Source of the DNA: Halomonas elongata
GTDB lineage: Bacteria > Pseudomonadota > Gammaproteobacteria > Pseudomonadales > Halomonadaceae
Assembly (NCBI RefSeq): GCF_029081005.1
Contig: NZ_JAJQTQ010000033.1
Location: forward strand, 1-36,352
Reading direction: 5' to 3'
Length of the DNA stretch: 36,352 bases
Shown: positions 17,629 through 26,771 of the stretch, one piece after another
Numbering within the stretch: position 1 is the stretch's first letter
Layout of the letters: each line of letters begins with the position of its first letter
Program-made: the position numbers and the translations under genes
The notes under the pieces: generated by a model
Told to the model about the DNA's origin: nothing
The model's input: only the letters and a program-made list of their open reading frames with translations
Database searches by the model: none

Positions 17629-18729
17629 TTAACCCAGCTGTTTTTCCCGAGCCTTCAGGTAGGCGAACTCGCCGACATCGGTGAAGGGGCGCACCTTCTG
17701 CTGGAAGGCACGATAGGAGTCGTAGACCCGGCGTGACGCCTCATCGTTATCGATCTGCTTCTGCAGCACCTCTTGGGAAGACTCGTGCAGCGCCGACATG
17801 ACATCGTCGGGAAAGGAACGCAGCTTGACGCCGTGCTCGTCGACCAGCGTCTTCAACGCCTCGGCGTTGCGCAGCGCGAACTCGCTGATCATGGCCAGGT
17901 TGGAGGCCCGTGCCGCTTCCGTCACCACGGCCTTGAGATCATCCGGCAGCGCCTTCCAGGCATCCAGATTGACGGTCCCTTCCAGAATGGCGCTGGGCTC
18001 GTTCCAGGCCGAGGTATAGTAGTAATCCGCCACCTGGTGCAGGCCGAACGCCAGATCGTTGTAGGGCCCGACCCAGTCGGCCGCGTCCAGCACCCCGGTC
18101 TGCATGGAGGTGAAGATCTCGCTGCCGGGCGTTGTCATGGTGGTCACCCCGATGCCGCTCATTGCCTCGCCGGCCAGCCCGGGCAGGCGCAGCTTGAGCC
18201 CCTGCATGTCTTCCAGCGACTTGATTTCCTTCTTGAACCAGCCGGCCATCTGGGTGCCGGTGTTACCCACCGGGAAAGGCTTGAGGTTGTGCTCGGCATA
18301 GACCTCGTCCCACAGGGACTGGCCATCGCCATCATACAGCCAGGCGTTGGTTTCGGTGGTGTTCATGCCGAAGGGCACGGCGGTGAAGAACTGGGCGGCG
18401 GCGACCTTGCCGCGCCAGTAATAGGAAGCGGAATGCCCCATTTCGGCGGTACCGGCCGATACGGCATCGAAGACTTCCATGGCCGGCACCATTTCCCCGG
18501 CACCATGGACCTTCACACGCATGCGCCCGCCCGACATGCGTTCGATGCGCGCGGCGAAGTCATTGGCGCCGGTGCCCAGGGCGGGAAAGTTCTTCGGCCA
18601 GGACGTCACCATGTTCCAGGTGATGGTCTCCTGAGCGGAGGCGGTAGAAACATAAGGCGCGGCGACGGCACCGACCGTACCGGCGCCCAGGGTCTTGAGG
18701 CTGGTCTTGAGAAAGTTGCGACGCTCCAT
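17629..18729 (-). CDS. TRAP transporter substrate-binding protein (TakP/DctP type)
   Basis: 366 aa from the ATG at 18729, with AAGGAG 11 bases upstream; an ATG at 18762 would add 11 residues. The N-terminus MERRNFLKTSLKTLGAG is a twin-arginine signal with RRNFLK, cleaved after STASA. The mature protein follows the TakP-like TRAP solute-binding family: WNMVTSWPKNFP, GEMVPAMEVFDAVSAGTAEM, GNTGTQMAGWFKKEI, and the ligand-side phrase DAADWVGPYNDLAFG. TakP relatives bind 2-oxo acids. No DctQ or DctM membrane subunit lies next to it, so it is an orphan here. Tat export is inferred from the signal. Confidence 0.9.
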   Translation of the reverse strand: MERRNFLKTSLKTLGAGTVGAVAAPYVSTASAQETITWNMVTSWPKNFPALGTGANDFAARIERMSGGRMRVKVHGAGEMVPAMEVFDAVSAGTAEMGHSASYYWRGKVAAAQFFTAVPFGMNTTETNAWLYDGDGQSLWDEVYAEHNLKPFPVGNTGTQMAGWFKKEIKSLEDMQGLKLRLPGLAGEAMSGIGVTTMTTPGSEIFTSMQTGVLDAADWVGPYNDLAFGLHQVADYYYTSAWNEPSAILEGTVNLDAWKALPDDLKAVVTEAARASNLAMISEFALRNAEALKTLVDEHGVKLRSFPDDVMSALHESSQEVLQKQIDNDEASRRVYDSYRAFQQKVRPFTDVGEFAYLKAREKQLG

Positions 18730-18916
18730 GGCGAGGGCGGCTCCTTGATGGTTTTTATGCATCGTGCCAAAGCGGCACTGTGTCCATCAGGCAGTATGCG
18801 CGAAAGCCAATTTCATCGGCAAGGAACGGCCGCTCCGATGACATGATGCGGTCGTGCCGGTTCAGCGCGGCCCGGCGGTGCTCACCCACAACACATGGAC
18901 GAAGATGCCATATCAG

Positions 18917-19289
18917 TTACTCCAGAATAGCCTCGGTACTTCGAGAGCCTATCTGGGTCATCAACGCATCACGATCGCCTTTAGCCAACAGGCCTACATA
19001 GAGCGAGGCCTGCTTCGCTTTTCCCCCTTGAGCGTGGTGAATGACGACCTTGCTTCCCCCTTCCTCTCCACCCTCCGAATAGATGAGAAAGCAATTTTCG
19101 TGACAGGAGACACAGGGGTTTCCTTGCCTCTAGATGCTCATCGAAAACCTTGAAGGGCCGGTGAAAATGGCTGAGCACCCCAAAGCCTATGCCTGCCACT
19201 CCGAAGGCAACGAAGAGAAGGCGCAGCTCGTAAGAAAGATCCGACATCGCCAGTGACCAAGCGATGAGCACACAGCCGCCGAAAAGCAT
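18917..19289 (-). pseudogene. Small membrane protein gene with a frame break
   Basis: Start ATG at 19289 (AAGGA five bases upstream; an open frame reaches 19364). The first frame encodes two hydrophobic segments (MLFGGCVLIAWSLAM and LLFVAFGVAGIGFGVL) then FHRPFKVFDEHLEARK. It then loses coding character, ending at 18981. From about 19115 the +1 frame takes over with CVSCHENCFLIYSEGGEEGG and ...ALMTQIGSRSTEAILE, stopping at 18917-18919. Removing one base from the C4 run (19115-19118 on the plus strand GGGG) joins both parts into about 123 residues. It follows broken copy A in the T6SS island, so an immunity-type role is possible. No family was recognised. Confidence 0.6.
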
Positions 19290-19370
19290 GACGTCCTTGC
19301 CGTGCGATGTACCGCTGGGTGAATCAGCGTCCAGGTAACAGGTGTCCAACAAGACACCCGACATTCAGCG

Positions 19371-20580
19371 TTAGGTATCGTTGCGCTCTGAGGACTCGTT
19401 TGACGAAGCCCCATCGGGACGCTCCACAAAACGCACGTTCTGGGTCGGTGCGTGCGCGTAGGCGTTGACGTCTTCGGGCTCGGCGGTATAGCTGTCCTCA
19501 TAGCCCGGCACCGATTGGGCCATCAGATCGGGGCGGCTGCCCCAGGGGGCGGCGTTCACTTTCTCATGATGTTCCCACCGCAGGCGTGTCAGTTCCTTTT
19601 CATCCACGCTGGCGTAGAGATCTCGCCAGTACGTTGCCGGGCGGCCACGCTTGCCAGCTTCATCGAAGGCCCGGGTGGTCGGGTCGAGATGGCGAAACGG
19701 CTCCAGGCGGGGAATGTCCGGCAGCGGCTGGCTGACGTCCATGAAGCGGCTCAGCATGTCCCACATGGCATAGCGCTCGGCGATACTGCCGGTATCGGTG
19801 GGGAAGGTAAATTCCAACGGCAAGCCACTGCGCTTGTCCTTGCTGAACTGCGGATAGCGGTGGCGCACCTTGAGGGTATGGCGCTGATTGCCCTTCATAT
19901 CCGCCGCCATCTCGATGAAGGCATCGAACTCGTAGAAGGGAAAGTTGCCCTGAAAGCTCTTGACCAGGCCGGAACGGCGGCAGAAGGCGACGTCGTCCGA
20001 CCATTTCTGGTTACTCTTGTAAAAACGAATACTGTACTTCTCAAACAACACCTTAAATATAGTGGCCAATCCACAAGCTGCAAAAACTGTTAGTGGGACT
20101 GACGCCAGCTCAAGAAAAGATCCACTTCCTGGATGCAAAACCTCGCCAACAACAACAATCAACAACAACACGAAAGCTATTGCTGAAATAAACCACCCCC
20201 CCCTTTCTACCCCCTGGCCCAATAAAACTAAGGAGGTGCGTCCAAAAAATAAACCAGAAACGGAAGAAGCGATAGATCAGGCCGACATCTTCATCAACAA
20301 TTTTTGACCAACGCAATTCGTTCAGGTGATTGAAATCATGAAAATCCTGCTCCCCCATATATTCGTAGTCACGATACCAGGCCTCCGCATACTCATATTC
20401 GAACTCTGAGGGATTGACGCCGATATAATGCCCCCAGGGCAGACGCGCCATATCGAAGGCGTCACCCAGCTTGCTGAGCGTGCCCTTGGGCGGCGGCGGG
20501 GCCTGGCGGGGGATACGCTCGGCCGTGAAGGCTGTCTCCTCGTACCCTTCTTGTTCTTCCGGCTGCGCAGCGTCGCTCAT
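19371..20580 (-). pseudogene. T6SS-island membrane protein, copy A, frame broken at a G8 run
   Basis: The start ATG at 20580 overlaps the MIX effector stop (ATGA). The first frame gives a proline-rich N-terminus, LPWGHYIGVNPSEFEYEYAE and a first membrane segment (LIYRFFRFWFIFWTHLLSF), then runs out at 20110. At the run of eight G (plus-strand C8, 20196-20203), skipping one base enters the second frame: GGWFISAIAFVLLLIVVVGEV (second membrane segment), another hydrophobic stretch, a soluble domain with DDVAFCRRSGLVKSF and the hallmark MDVSQPLPDIPRLEPFRHLDP, to the stop at 19371. Whole length would be about 402 aa. Copy B (25724-26771) is paralogous. Its place directly after the effector suggests an immunity protein. 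It resembles a DUF of T6SS loci (possibly DUF6708); the name is unsure. Confidence 0.75.
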
Positions 20581-23500
20581 GTCCTGCCTCCTTGCTTGTT
20601 CCAACGCCAGGTCAGGCTCGTCGGCTGCGCCAGCAGACTGACTTGGTCGTTCAATGCTCGATGTTTGCGCTCGGCGGGATCCCAGTAGTCGATGGTTCCC
20701 TCGCCCGCCACATCTTCCAGGCTGAGGCGTACCAGAGGCTCCCCTCGATGGTAGGCATTTTGAAACTCGGGCTCATGGTGGAAGCTTGCCCGGTTGGCCG
20801 CGAGCCAGTCGGCGGGCACATCGCCGAATCCCGGCACCCTGGGCACGCCCATGCGGTGCCACTGCTCAGACAACCGCAGGCCAAGATAGCGTACTCCGGC
20901 CTCCTCGGGATCTCGGCGATCGGCTTCCACCAGGAGCCGACGCCGATCCATGGGTGCATACTGATAGGTGAACCGTCTATCCGGCACCGGCGCCGAATAG
21001 TCGGCCATCAGGTTCGGGATAGGCAAGGAGAACTCCCCGAACTGCAAGGCGGGGCAGGTCAACCGCAGGGCGATATCGCAGTCACGGAAAGTCGGATCGA
21101 CATCAACCAGCCCTCCGGGCGTCACCAGCTCGAAGTGTGCATGAAAGAGCCCTTGCAATAGCTGGAAATAGGCTGCTTCGGGCGATGCCGAGCGGAGAGA
21201 AGCAAGGTAATCGCGCTTGTCCGCCTGACGCACATCATCTTCGGCATTCTCGGCAAGTCCCTCGAGTCGGCCGCCCAACTCATCCTGCTCATGCCCGAAG
21301 GGCCCATAGCGTACCCAGAGGGAAAAGCGGTCATCACGGGCATTGGTGGCCATAGCCTGGCAGACCAGCGCCACCCCGAGGCTGACCAACATCACCGGTA
21401 CCGGCCGCGGCGTGCCTACCAGACCCAGCAGGCCGTTCAGGAAGCGATTGCGTACCAGATTCATCCTGGCGACGTTCGCCAACCCCTGACCATAGCCGGA
21501 GCCCACATAGCTACCCACGGCAATCGCTCCACTGGCGCCCGCCGTCCACCAGGCCGATTCTGTCAGCCCTCGTTGATAGAGCTGATAAGCATCGATAGCC
21601 ACCAGTGTTGCCGTAAAGAGCCCAGCACCAAAGGCCATTCCCCCTCGAACCTGGCCGGCCTGGCCCATGGCTTCTTTCCATCCCGGCCTTGTAATAAAGC
21701 GTATATCAAGAAACTGATTGGCCTGAACGGCCCAGCCCCAGCGGACATTGGCCAGCTTTAGACCCTGCGCCGTAAGCAGAGTGGCATCGAGAAGCGCACT
21801 ACCGACTTTAGTAATATCCAGCCGACTCCTGTTTTCATCAAAGGCATCTGGAACATTGTCGTAAAGATTCCATAGTTCCAGCACCACCAACCCCGACCAG
21901 AGCCCGATATAGCCGCTCTGGGTCCAGCGGTAGGTCTGCTCGCTGGTCACCTGTCCGGATATCCGCTGCGGCTGAGCGGTAGCGGAGGAACTGGCCACCG
22001 CTTCGCCGCCCAGCGCATTATTCACCGAGGCAGCCTGAAGGGCGATGCCCCCCTGGGCCATCTCCTCGAACAGCGGGCGGACGTCATCGGGCAACATCAT
22101 CATGATACGCCCCTCCTGGCCGGTCACCCGAATGGGCAGGCCACCCATCATCGCTCCCTTGAGATCGGCGAGATCCGTGGCCAGCGTCAGGGTGATCCGC
22201 CGCTCGCCCAGCTTGTTGCGCGACCAGGCATTGAGCAAACCGGGTAGCACGGCGGTCGCCATGGATTCCGTGCCATTCAGGGCCGTGCGCACCTGGCTCA
22301 TGGCCAGCCCGAGATAGCCGGCCTCCTCGTCGAGGCGCTGCTGGTGGGCGATCAATGCATCGCCCGTCGGTGTGGCTACGTCACCCGCCTGGTCGGCCAC
22401 CCGGGTACCCCCCTGGGTGATCTTCGTCAGGTTGCGGGCATAGGCCGCGCCCCAGTCGTCGTCTTCCCGATGCTCGGGCGCGAACAGCAGATAGGCCAGG
22501 GGGTGCGACGCCTCGATAAACAGCGCATCCAGCGCCTGGCGACACCTGTCCAGGGCTCGCAGCGGTTCGAGGTCCCCGGGGGTGGCCTTGGGATCGAGAC
22601 AGTCCATACCCGCCATCAGCGGCTCGAGGCATCGCGACAGCCAGGCATAGGGTTCGAGGTGATTGAGGTCGTCGAACGGCATGGCATCGCGCAGCGCGAC
22701 GCCGAAAGCCCCGGGCGAGGCATCGTCGAGCATCTCGACCAGCGATGTCAGTCGCTCGTCGATGCGCAGGCGCACCAGGCGACGCTCCTCTTCCTTGGTC
22801 AAGCGGGCAAACAGGCTCTCTCGGGAACGATCGAGGCGGCGGTCGAACCACCCGTCGAGATAGACCGAGTTCTCCTCGCCACCGGGACCGTATGGCATGA
22901 AGCAGTTGGCCAGCACCAGCTCCGCCGATTTGCCATGGGGATGGTATTTCATGCCCTCGGAGAGCACCCAGAGCAGCTCCTGGCTCGCCTGGATGTCGCC
23001 GATCAACTGGTCGACTGCCAGCTTCGGGTCGCGCAGGAAGATCGCGCACAGCTGCTGGTCCTTGAGGGGCGCCAGGACATCCTCACCACTCTCCGGTGCC
23101 GGGATCAAGGCGAGCGAGGCATCGTCGGCACGGTCCTCGTCGCTGCGGTGAGCGTTGTTCCACTGCTGCACCAGGGTCGTCCGCAGGGCCGGTGCGAAGT
23201 CCCGCTGGCGGCGGCGCATATCGAGTTCCGGGCCCGTGGCCTCTTGTTCGTCGGACTCGAAGAAGGCCCGCTCCGCCTGCAACTGCTGGACAAGCCCTGC
23301 CCACTGCTCGCCCGAGACATCTTCCAGATAATCGCGGGCACTGCCTCGGGCCTGCTCGTAGAGCGGATCGCGCTCGCGCATGGGTGGCAGCCATTCCAGG
23401 GCCACCTTGCCCTGCGTCTCATCGCGGCCCATCTCCAGGCCATATTCATACTGATTGCGCAGGTGGCCATCCAGCATGGCCGCCACGGCGGTGGTGTTCA

Positions 23501-24176
23501 GTGGCAACGGCTGGGCACGCTGCTCGATGCGCGTCGGCTCGGCTTCGAGTTCGTTGACATGCGCCCAGGGCCAGGGGTGATCCGAATAGGCCAGGCGCAC
23601 GTCGGCGGCCTCGCCATCCAGCCGCAACGGCAAGTGCAGGCTGGCCAGTTCCGGCCCGGTATACTCGCGAACCACCGGGACCTCGCCCTGTTGGCGGTAG
23701 CCCGCCACATCGCTATCGATAAAGACCGGCGCCTTGCCTGATTCGACGCGAATGGCCAGCTCACGGATCAGGCGTCCGTCGAGGAACACGTACAGAAAGC
23801 CACCACGACAAGGGCCGGCGGCGGTCTCCTCGTGATCCAGGTGCTGCATCGGCACGCAGGAGACCATCAGGTGGTGCTGAAAGTCTCGCCGCTTGGGGAC
23901 GAGCCCGGTCCGGGTAACCTCGCCCCTGGGCAACAGTTCGATCTCGATGTCGCCGACGCACTGCACAAGGCGAACATCGGCCAGCTCGTCTTCCAGGTAT
24001 TCGTCGGCAGTCTCGACGATGGGTCCGTGGCGCCCCTCGGAGGCACTATCTTCGGCCAGCGCTTCGACGCGTTGATCGTCCCGATAGAGCACATAGGTAT
24101 TCTGATCATTGTCGTCGTGACGCCCGGTGATTTCGAGATAGAGCTTGCGGGGACGGCAGGCGTGATTCGATGACAT
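20577..24176 (-). CDS. Large MIX-type T6SS effector with C-terminal membrane segments
   Basis: 1199 aa from the ATG at 24176 (GAGGAA eight bases upstream); earlier in-frame codons lie in the DUF4123 gene. The MIX motif hRxGhhYhhh fits exactly as CRGGFLYVFL (residues 123-132), preceded by the upstream MIX region (about 65-120). A long helical middle part (about 260-720) shows no enzymatic motif. Four hydrophobic segments lie near 755-772, 845-866, 875-892 and 926-942, then a soluble tail. The layout recalls the BTH_I2691/VasX-like T6SS effectors, in which membrane disruption is the proposed mode; pore formation here is inference. The gene follows a DUF4123 adaptor by 29 bp and overlaps the following membrane-protein gene, the expected adaptor-effector-immunity order. 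Confidence 0.85.
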   Translation of the reverse strand: MSSNHACRPRKLYLEITGRHDDNDQNTYVLYRDDQRVEALAEDSASEGRHGPIVETADEYLEDELADVRLVQCVGDIEIELLPRGEVTRTGLVPKRRDFQHHLMVSCVPMQHLDHEETAAGPCRGGFLYVFLDGRLIRELAIRVESGKAPVFIDSDVAGYRQQGEVPVVREYTGPELASLHLPLRLDGEAADVRLAYSDHPWPWAHVNELEAEPTRIEQRAQPLPLNTTAVAAMLDGHLRNQYEYGLEMGRDETQGKVALEWLPPMRERDPLYEQARGSARDYLEDVSGEQWAGLVQQLQAERAFFESDEQEATGPELDMRRRQRDFAPALRTTLVQQWNNAHRSDEDRADDASLALIPAPESGEDVLAPLKDQQLCAIFLRDPKLAVDQLIGDIQASQELLWVLSEGMKYHPHGKSAELVLANCFMPYGPGGEENSVYLDGWFDRRLDRSRESLFARLTKEEERRLVRLRIDERLTSLVEMLDDASPGAFGVALRDAMPFDDLNHLEPYAWLSRCLEPLMAGMDCLDPKATPGDLEPLRALDRCRQALDALFIEASHPLAYLLFAPEHREDDDWGAAYARNLTKITQGGTRVADQAGDVATPTGDALIAHQQRLDEEAGYLGLAMSQVRTALNGTESMATAVLPGLLNAWSRNKLGERRITLTLATDLADLKGAMMGGLPIRVTGQEGRIMMMLPDDVRPLFEEMAQGGIALQAASVNNALGGEAVASSSATAQPQRISGQVTSEQTYRWTQSGYIGLWSGLVVLELWNLYDNVPDAFDENRSRLDITKVGSALLDATLLTAQGLKLANVRWGWAVQANQFLDIRFITRPGWKEAMGQAGQVRGGMAFGAGLFTATLVAIDAYQLYQRGLTESAWWTAGASGAIAVGSYVGSGYGQGLANVARMNLVRNRFLNGLLGLVGTPRPVPVMLVSLGVALVCQAMATNARDDRFSLWVRYGPFGHEQDELGGRLEGLAENAEDDVRQADKRDYLASLRSASPEAAYFQLLQGLFHAHFELVTPGGLVDVDPTFRDCDIALRLTCPALQFGEFSLPIPNLMADYSAPVPDRRFTYQYAPMDRRRLLVEADRRDPEEAGVRYLGLRLSEQWHRMGVPRVPGFGDVPADWLAANRASFHHEPEFQNAYHRGEPLVRLSLEDVAGEGTIDYWDPAERKHRALNDQVSLLAQPTSLTWRWNKQGGRT

Positions 24177-24205
24177 TCCCTGTTTCCTCATTCCCTGATG
24201 GCCTG

Positions 24206-25009
24206 CTAGCCAGTGGATACCAGCCGTTGCATGCGATCGCGAAATTCGCGCAGCGATGCGGCGTCGCGGTGGGCCTCGGCCAGCGCCTCGGCGGCTTTGC
24301 GCACCGGCCAGCGTTGCTCGGCCGCGCCGTGCCAATAGCGTTCCAGCTCTCGCCACAGCGCGGAGATGCTGTCGTCATCCCCGAACAACCCATGGCGGTC
24401 CAGCGCCTCGGCCAGCACCGGCATGAGCCGCGTCAGCTGCTGGAGTCCGGACAGACGCGCTACCGTTTCCGCCGTGAGCGTCACCGGCAAGGGCGCGCTG
24501 CCCGCCTCGGCCTGGCCCGACGCGGCGGACTCGAATAGCCAGCCGTCATGGCATCGGCAGATCGGCCAATGCCAGCGCGAACCGCTGACGAGCATGGCAG
24601 ACCGGTGGGCCCGGCCCAGCAGCCCCTCTCCCAACAGGAGATGCAGCGCCATCGGCTCGTGAAAGCGCCATAGCCCCTCGCCCTCCGGCTCGAGTCGTGC
24701 CGTGACGAAGCCGGCCAGGTGCGCCTGCATATCTCCGATCGACAGGGGGCTATCGATGACCACCGTCGCCAGACCGTCCCAGGCTTCCAGCCGCTCGGCC
24801 AGGAACGCCGGCACCTCGGTCACGTCCAGCAGGACCGGACCGGCATCCTTCAGTGCATCGTGGATCGTTCCCTCGTAGAGCCAGCGAAACTCGGGAGACT
24901 CTACCGCCTCGTAAAAACGACGCAATACCTCGTGCTCCGGCAGGCTGGCGGTTTCCACCAGCCAGTAACGCCGCCCTGCTGCCTCCGGCAGCCCCAACGA
25001 ATAGCGCAT
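24206..25009 (-). CDS. DUF4123 T6SS effector adaptor (second copy)
   Basis: 267 aa from the ATG at 25009, whose first base overlaps the stop of the vgrG remnant (TGATG); a TTG just before it is also in frame. The DUF4123 pattern is visible: [20 protein letters not shown], the [23 protein letters not shown] segment, the [22 protein letters not shown] region and FRFHEP-like [17 protein letters not shown]4123 proteins (Tap/TEC) are cytosolic chaperones that load a specific effector onto the VgrG tip without being secreted. Its cargo is probably the MIX effector directly downstream. It is divergent in sequence from the DUF4123 gene at 30011, suggesting a different cargo. Confidence 0.85.
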   Translation of the reverse strand: MRYSLGLPEAAGRRYWLVETASLPEHEVLRRFYEAVESPEFRWLYEGTIHDALKDAGPVLLDVTEVPAFLAERLEAWDGLATVVIDSPLSIGDMQAHLAGFVTARLEPEGEGLWRFHEPMALHLLLGEGLLGRAHRSAMLVSGSRWHWPICRCHDGWLFESAASGQAEAGSAPLPVTLTAETVARLSGLQQLTRLMPVLAEALDRHGLFGDDDSISALWRELERYWHGAAEQRWPVRKAAEALAEAHRDAASLREFRDRMQRLVSTG

Positions 25010-25425
25010 CAACCCGACCTGTTACGACACGGGCAGTCCGCCAGGGGGCAACTGCCATCGGTCTGCTTCTGGCAGAGCTGCACGATGCTGGCCTCCTCGG
25101 CCGACGCCGACAGCAGGGCCTCGTGAGTAACGGGCGCAATCGCCTCGTGCACCTCCGGCTCGGCCTCCCCCGGCCGCAGCGGCGCCTGGGCGCCCTGCCC
25201 GGTGCCGCTGCCGGGGCTGCCGCCGGCGTTGATGCGCACACTGGGGCCGCCGATGGCTGGGCGTGCAGCCAGATCTGCTCCTGGTCGTGCTGATCCTCGA
25301 AACGCAGCTCGTTGAAGCCCTCGCCCTGGTGAGTCTGGGTGCGCAGCACGGTGCGCGTCTTGTGCGCCGGCAGTTCGTAGGGCGGCACGTTCACCGCATG
25401 GTGAGTGCGCCCGGTGATGACTGGC
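25009..25425 (-). pseudogene. vgrG remnant with internal deletion
   Basis: Homology to the intact vgrG begins near 25425 at [12 protein letters not shown] and covers the end of the gp5-like domain ([15 protein letters not shown]). 25261-25365 matches 31412-31516 with one mismatch. The sequence then jumps across what is 31086-31407 in the intact gene (322 bp, not a multiple of three), so the frame shifts. 25172-25233 is identical to 31001-31062 ([19 protein letters not shown]). The distal frame ends in a different, cysteine-rich tail ([17 protein letters not shown]) whose TGA overlaps the DUF4123 ATG. No start or N-terminal half remains, so no functional spike can be made. Confidence 0.85.
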
Positions 25426-25723
25426 CTACCAGGTGATGCCTGCCGGAGTCTGGGTCAGCCGGTTGGTGAGCATAGTCCAGCCGCCGCTATTCAAACATCA
25501 GGGCACGCTACCGCCGGGGCGGGCGGCAGCGCGCCTTCCCTGGCGAGAGGGATAGGCACGACGTCCTTGCCGTGTTGTGCGTTTGATACACCAGCTGTCC
25601 GTCGATAATGAAAACGGTTTAGCTACAGCGCTGATGGCTGGTTTACGGCCACGTTTATCGAGCTGCCAAAATCGGTCAGGCTTCGACAAGCATGTTGTTG
25701 ACGCCATCACCCTGCCCATCGCC
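25426..25723. other. Non-coding or decayed stretch between copy B and the vgrG remnant
   Basis: About 300 bp with short coding-like fragments in different minus-strand frames (for example DGVNNMLVEA after 25724, and HGKDVVPIPLAREG near 25570) but no continuous gene with a start. It reads as a scar from rearrangement. No repeat or mobile-element end was recognised. Confidence 0.4.
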
Positions 25724-26771
25724 TTACGCCATGGCGGCAGCCCGCTGTTCCCGATACGTTTCCATATCGATCTTGCCAAGCTGTGGCGTCAACCGGCACT
25801 GCTGCTGACCCCACGGATAGTCCATCTGGGCCTTGAGAAGTTCGGCGCCTTCACGCTCTTTCCAGGCCTCGATATCGAGATCACGCCAATAGCGAGGATC
25901 ACGTCTTGTCTGGCGATCATGCTCCGCGGTCACCGGGTCGCGATACCGGAACGGCTCGAGCCGCGGCACGTCCGGCAACGGCTGAGAGACATCCATATAA
26001 CGCTGCAACATGTCCCACTGCGCATGGACCTCCTGCTTGTGCATCACCGTCTAGCTGAATGACGTGTGGTGAAACTCCTTGCCCGTGTAGCGGTGCACCA
26101 GCATCAGCTTGTAGAACACACCGCCACGCTGCACCACACGCTCGACATAACCATCGAATTCAATAAAGGGGGCAACAAGGGGAATTTTCTTCTTCCCTTG
26201 GGCCATGCTGACAAGCCCAGTTTGGCGGTTGAATTCGCTACATCGATCCTCGGCGTAGCAATCAAAGCGTTGTTTGATAAAGGCCCATAATGGCTTAAAC
26301 AGCCAAACTATTCCACTCATTATCCACTGGGTAGAAGTCGGCCCAAAAAGGCATACTAAAAACAAACCAAATGCAAAAACTGCCATCATTAAAAATGTAG
26401 CAAGGTACTCATTTTCAAAAAAATGCAACTTCTAAACCAGCCAAGAGAACAAGAAGAAGCAAAATAGAGAACCATATAAAAGGAACAGCCATGAGAAGAA
26501 TGGATAATTCTGTTTGGCTCTTAAGAAACCGAATTCGTTGATGGCCCCACCACCAATTCTGGGATTGATAAAAATTCGGATCCTCATTTTCCTGATACTG
26601 CACCAATTCAGCATCGTCACAGAGCTGCTGGTAGGGGTTTATGTACGCGTAATCACCAAATGGAAGTAGATCCTCCCCTCTCCGCTCGCGGGCCTTTTGA
26701 GGTGCGGGCAGCGACGGAATGACCGCAGCGCGATAGGCATCCGTCTCATAGGGTGCTGTGTCAGAGCTCAT
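25724..26771 (-). pseudogene. T6SS-island membrane protein, copy B, frameshift plus amber stop
   Basis: The start ATG at 26771 overlaps the preceding stop (ATGA). The first frame gives LPFGDYAYINPYQQL and a membrane segment (LSILLMAVPFIWFSILLLLVLL), ending at 26415 just after a T7 run (plus A7, 26417-26423). Skipping one T continues in FENEYLATFLMMAVFAFGLF (second membrane segment), then a soluble domain (CSEFNRQTGLVSMAQG, then IEFDGYVERVVQRG). In that frame a TAG at 26051-26053 interrupts, after which the sequence resumes with AQWDMLQRYMDVSQPLPDVP to the stop at 25724. It is paralogous to copy A throughout. AT content is visibly higher than in neighbouring genes. With two lesions it is probably inactive. 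Confidence 0.8.

Noticed and set aside
19093..19116. CVSCH as a haem c attachment motif in the broken small gene
   Set aside because: It appears right at the frame break in a single copy, with no signal peptide or cytochrome context, so chance is likelier.
19360..19380. Integron attC-like GCGTTAG near the end of copy A
   Set aside because: No matching complementary core or symmetric fold of attC length, no integrase and no cassette pattern.
25555..25575. 15-bp match CACGGCAAGGACGTC shared with the start of the small gene at 19289
   Set aside because: A single 15-bp match is expected about once by chance in a window this size, and flanking sequence does not align.
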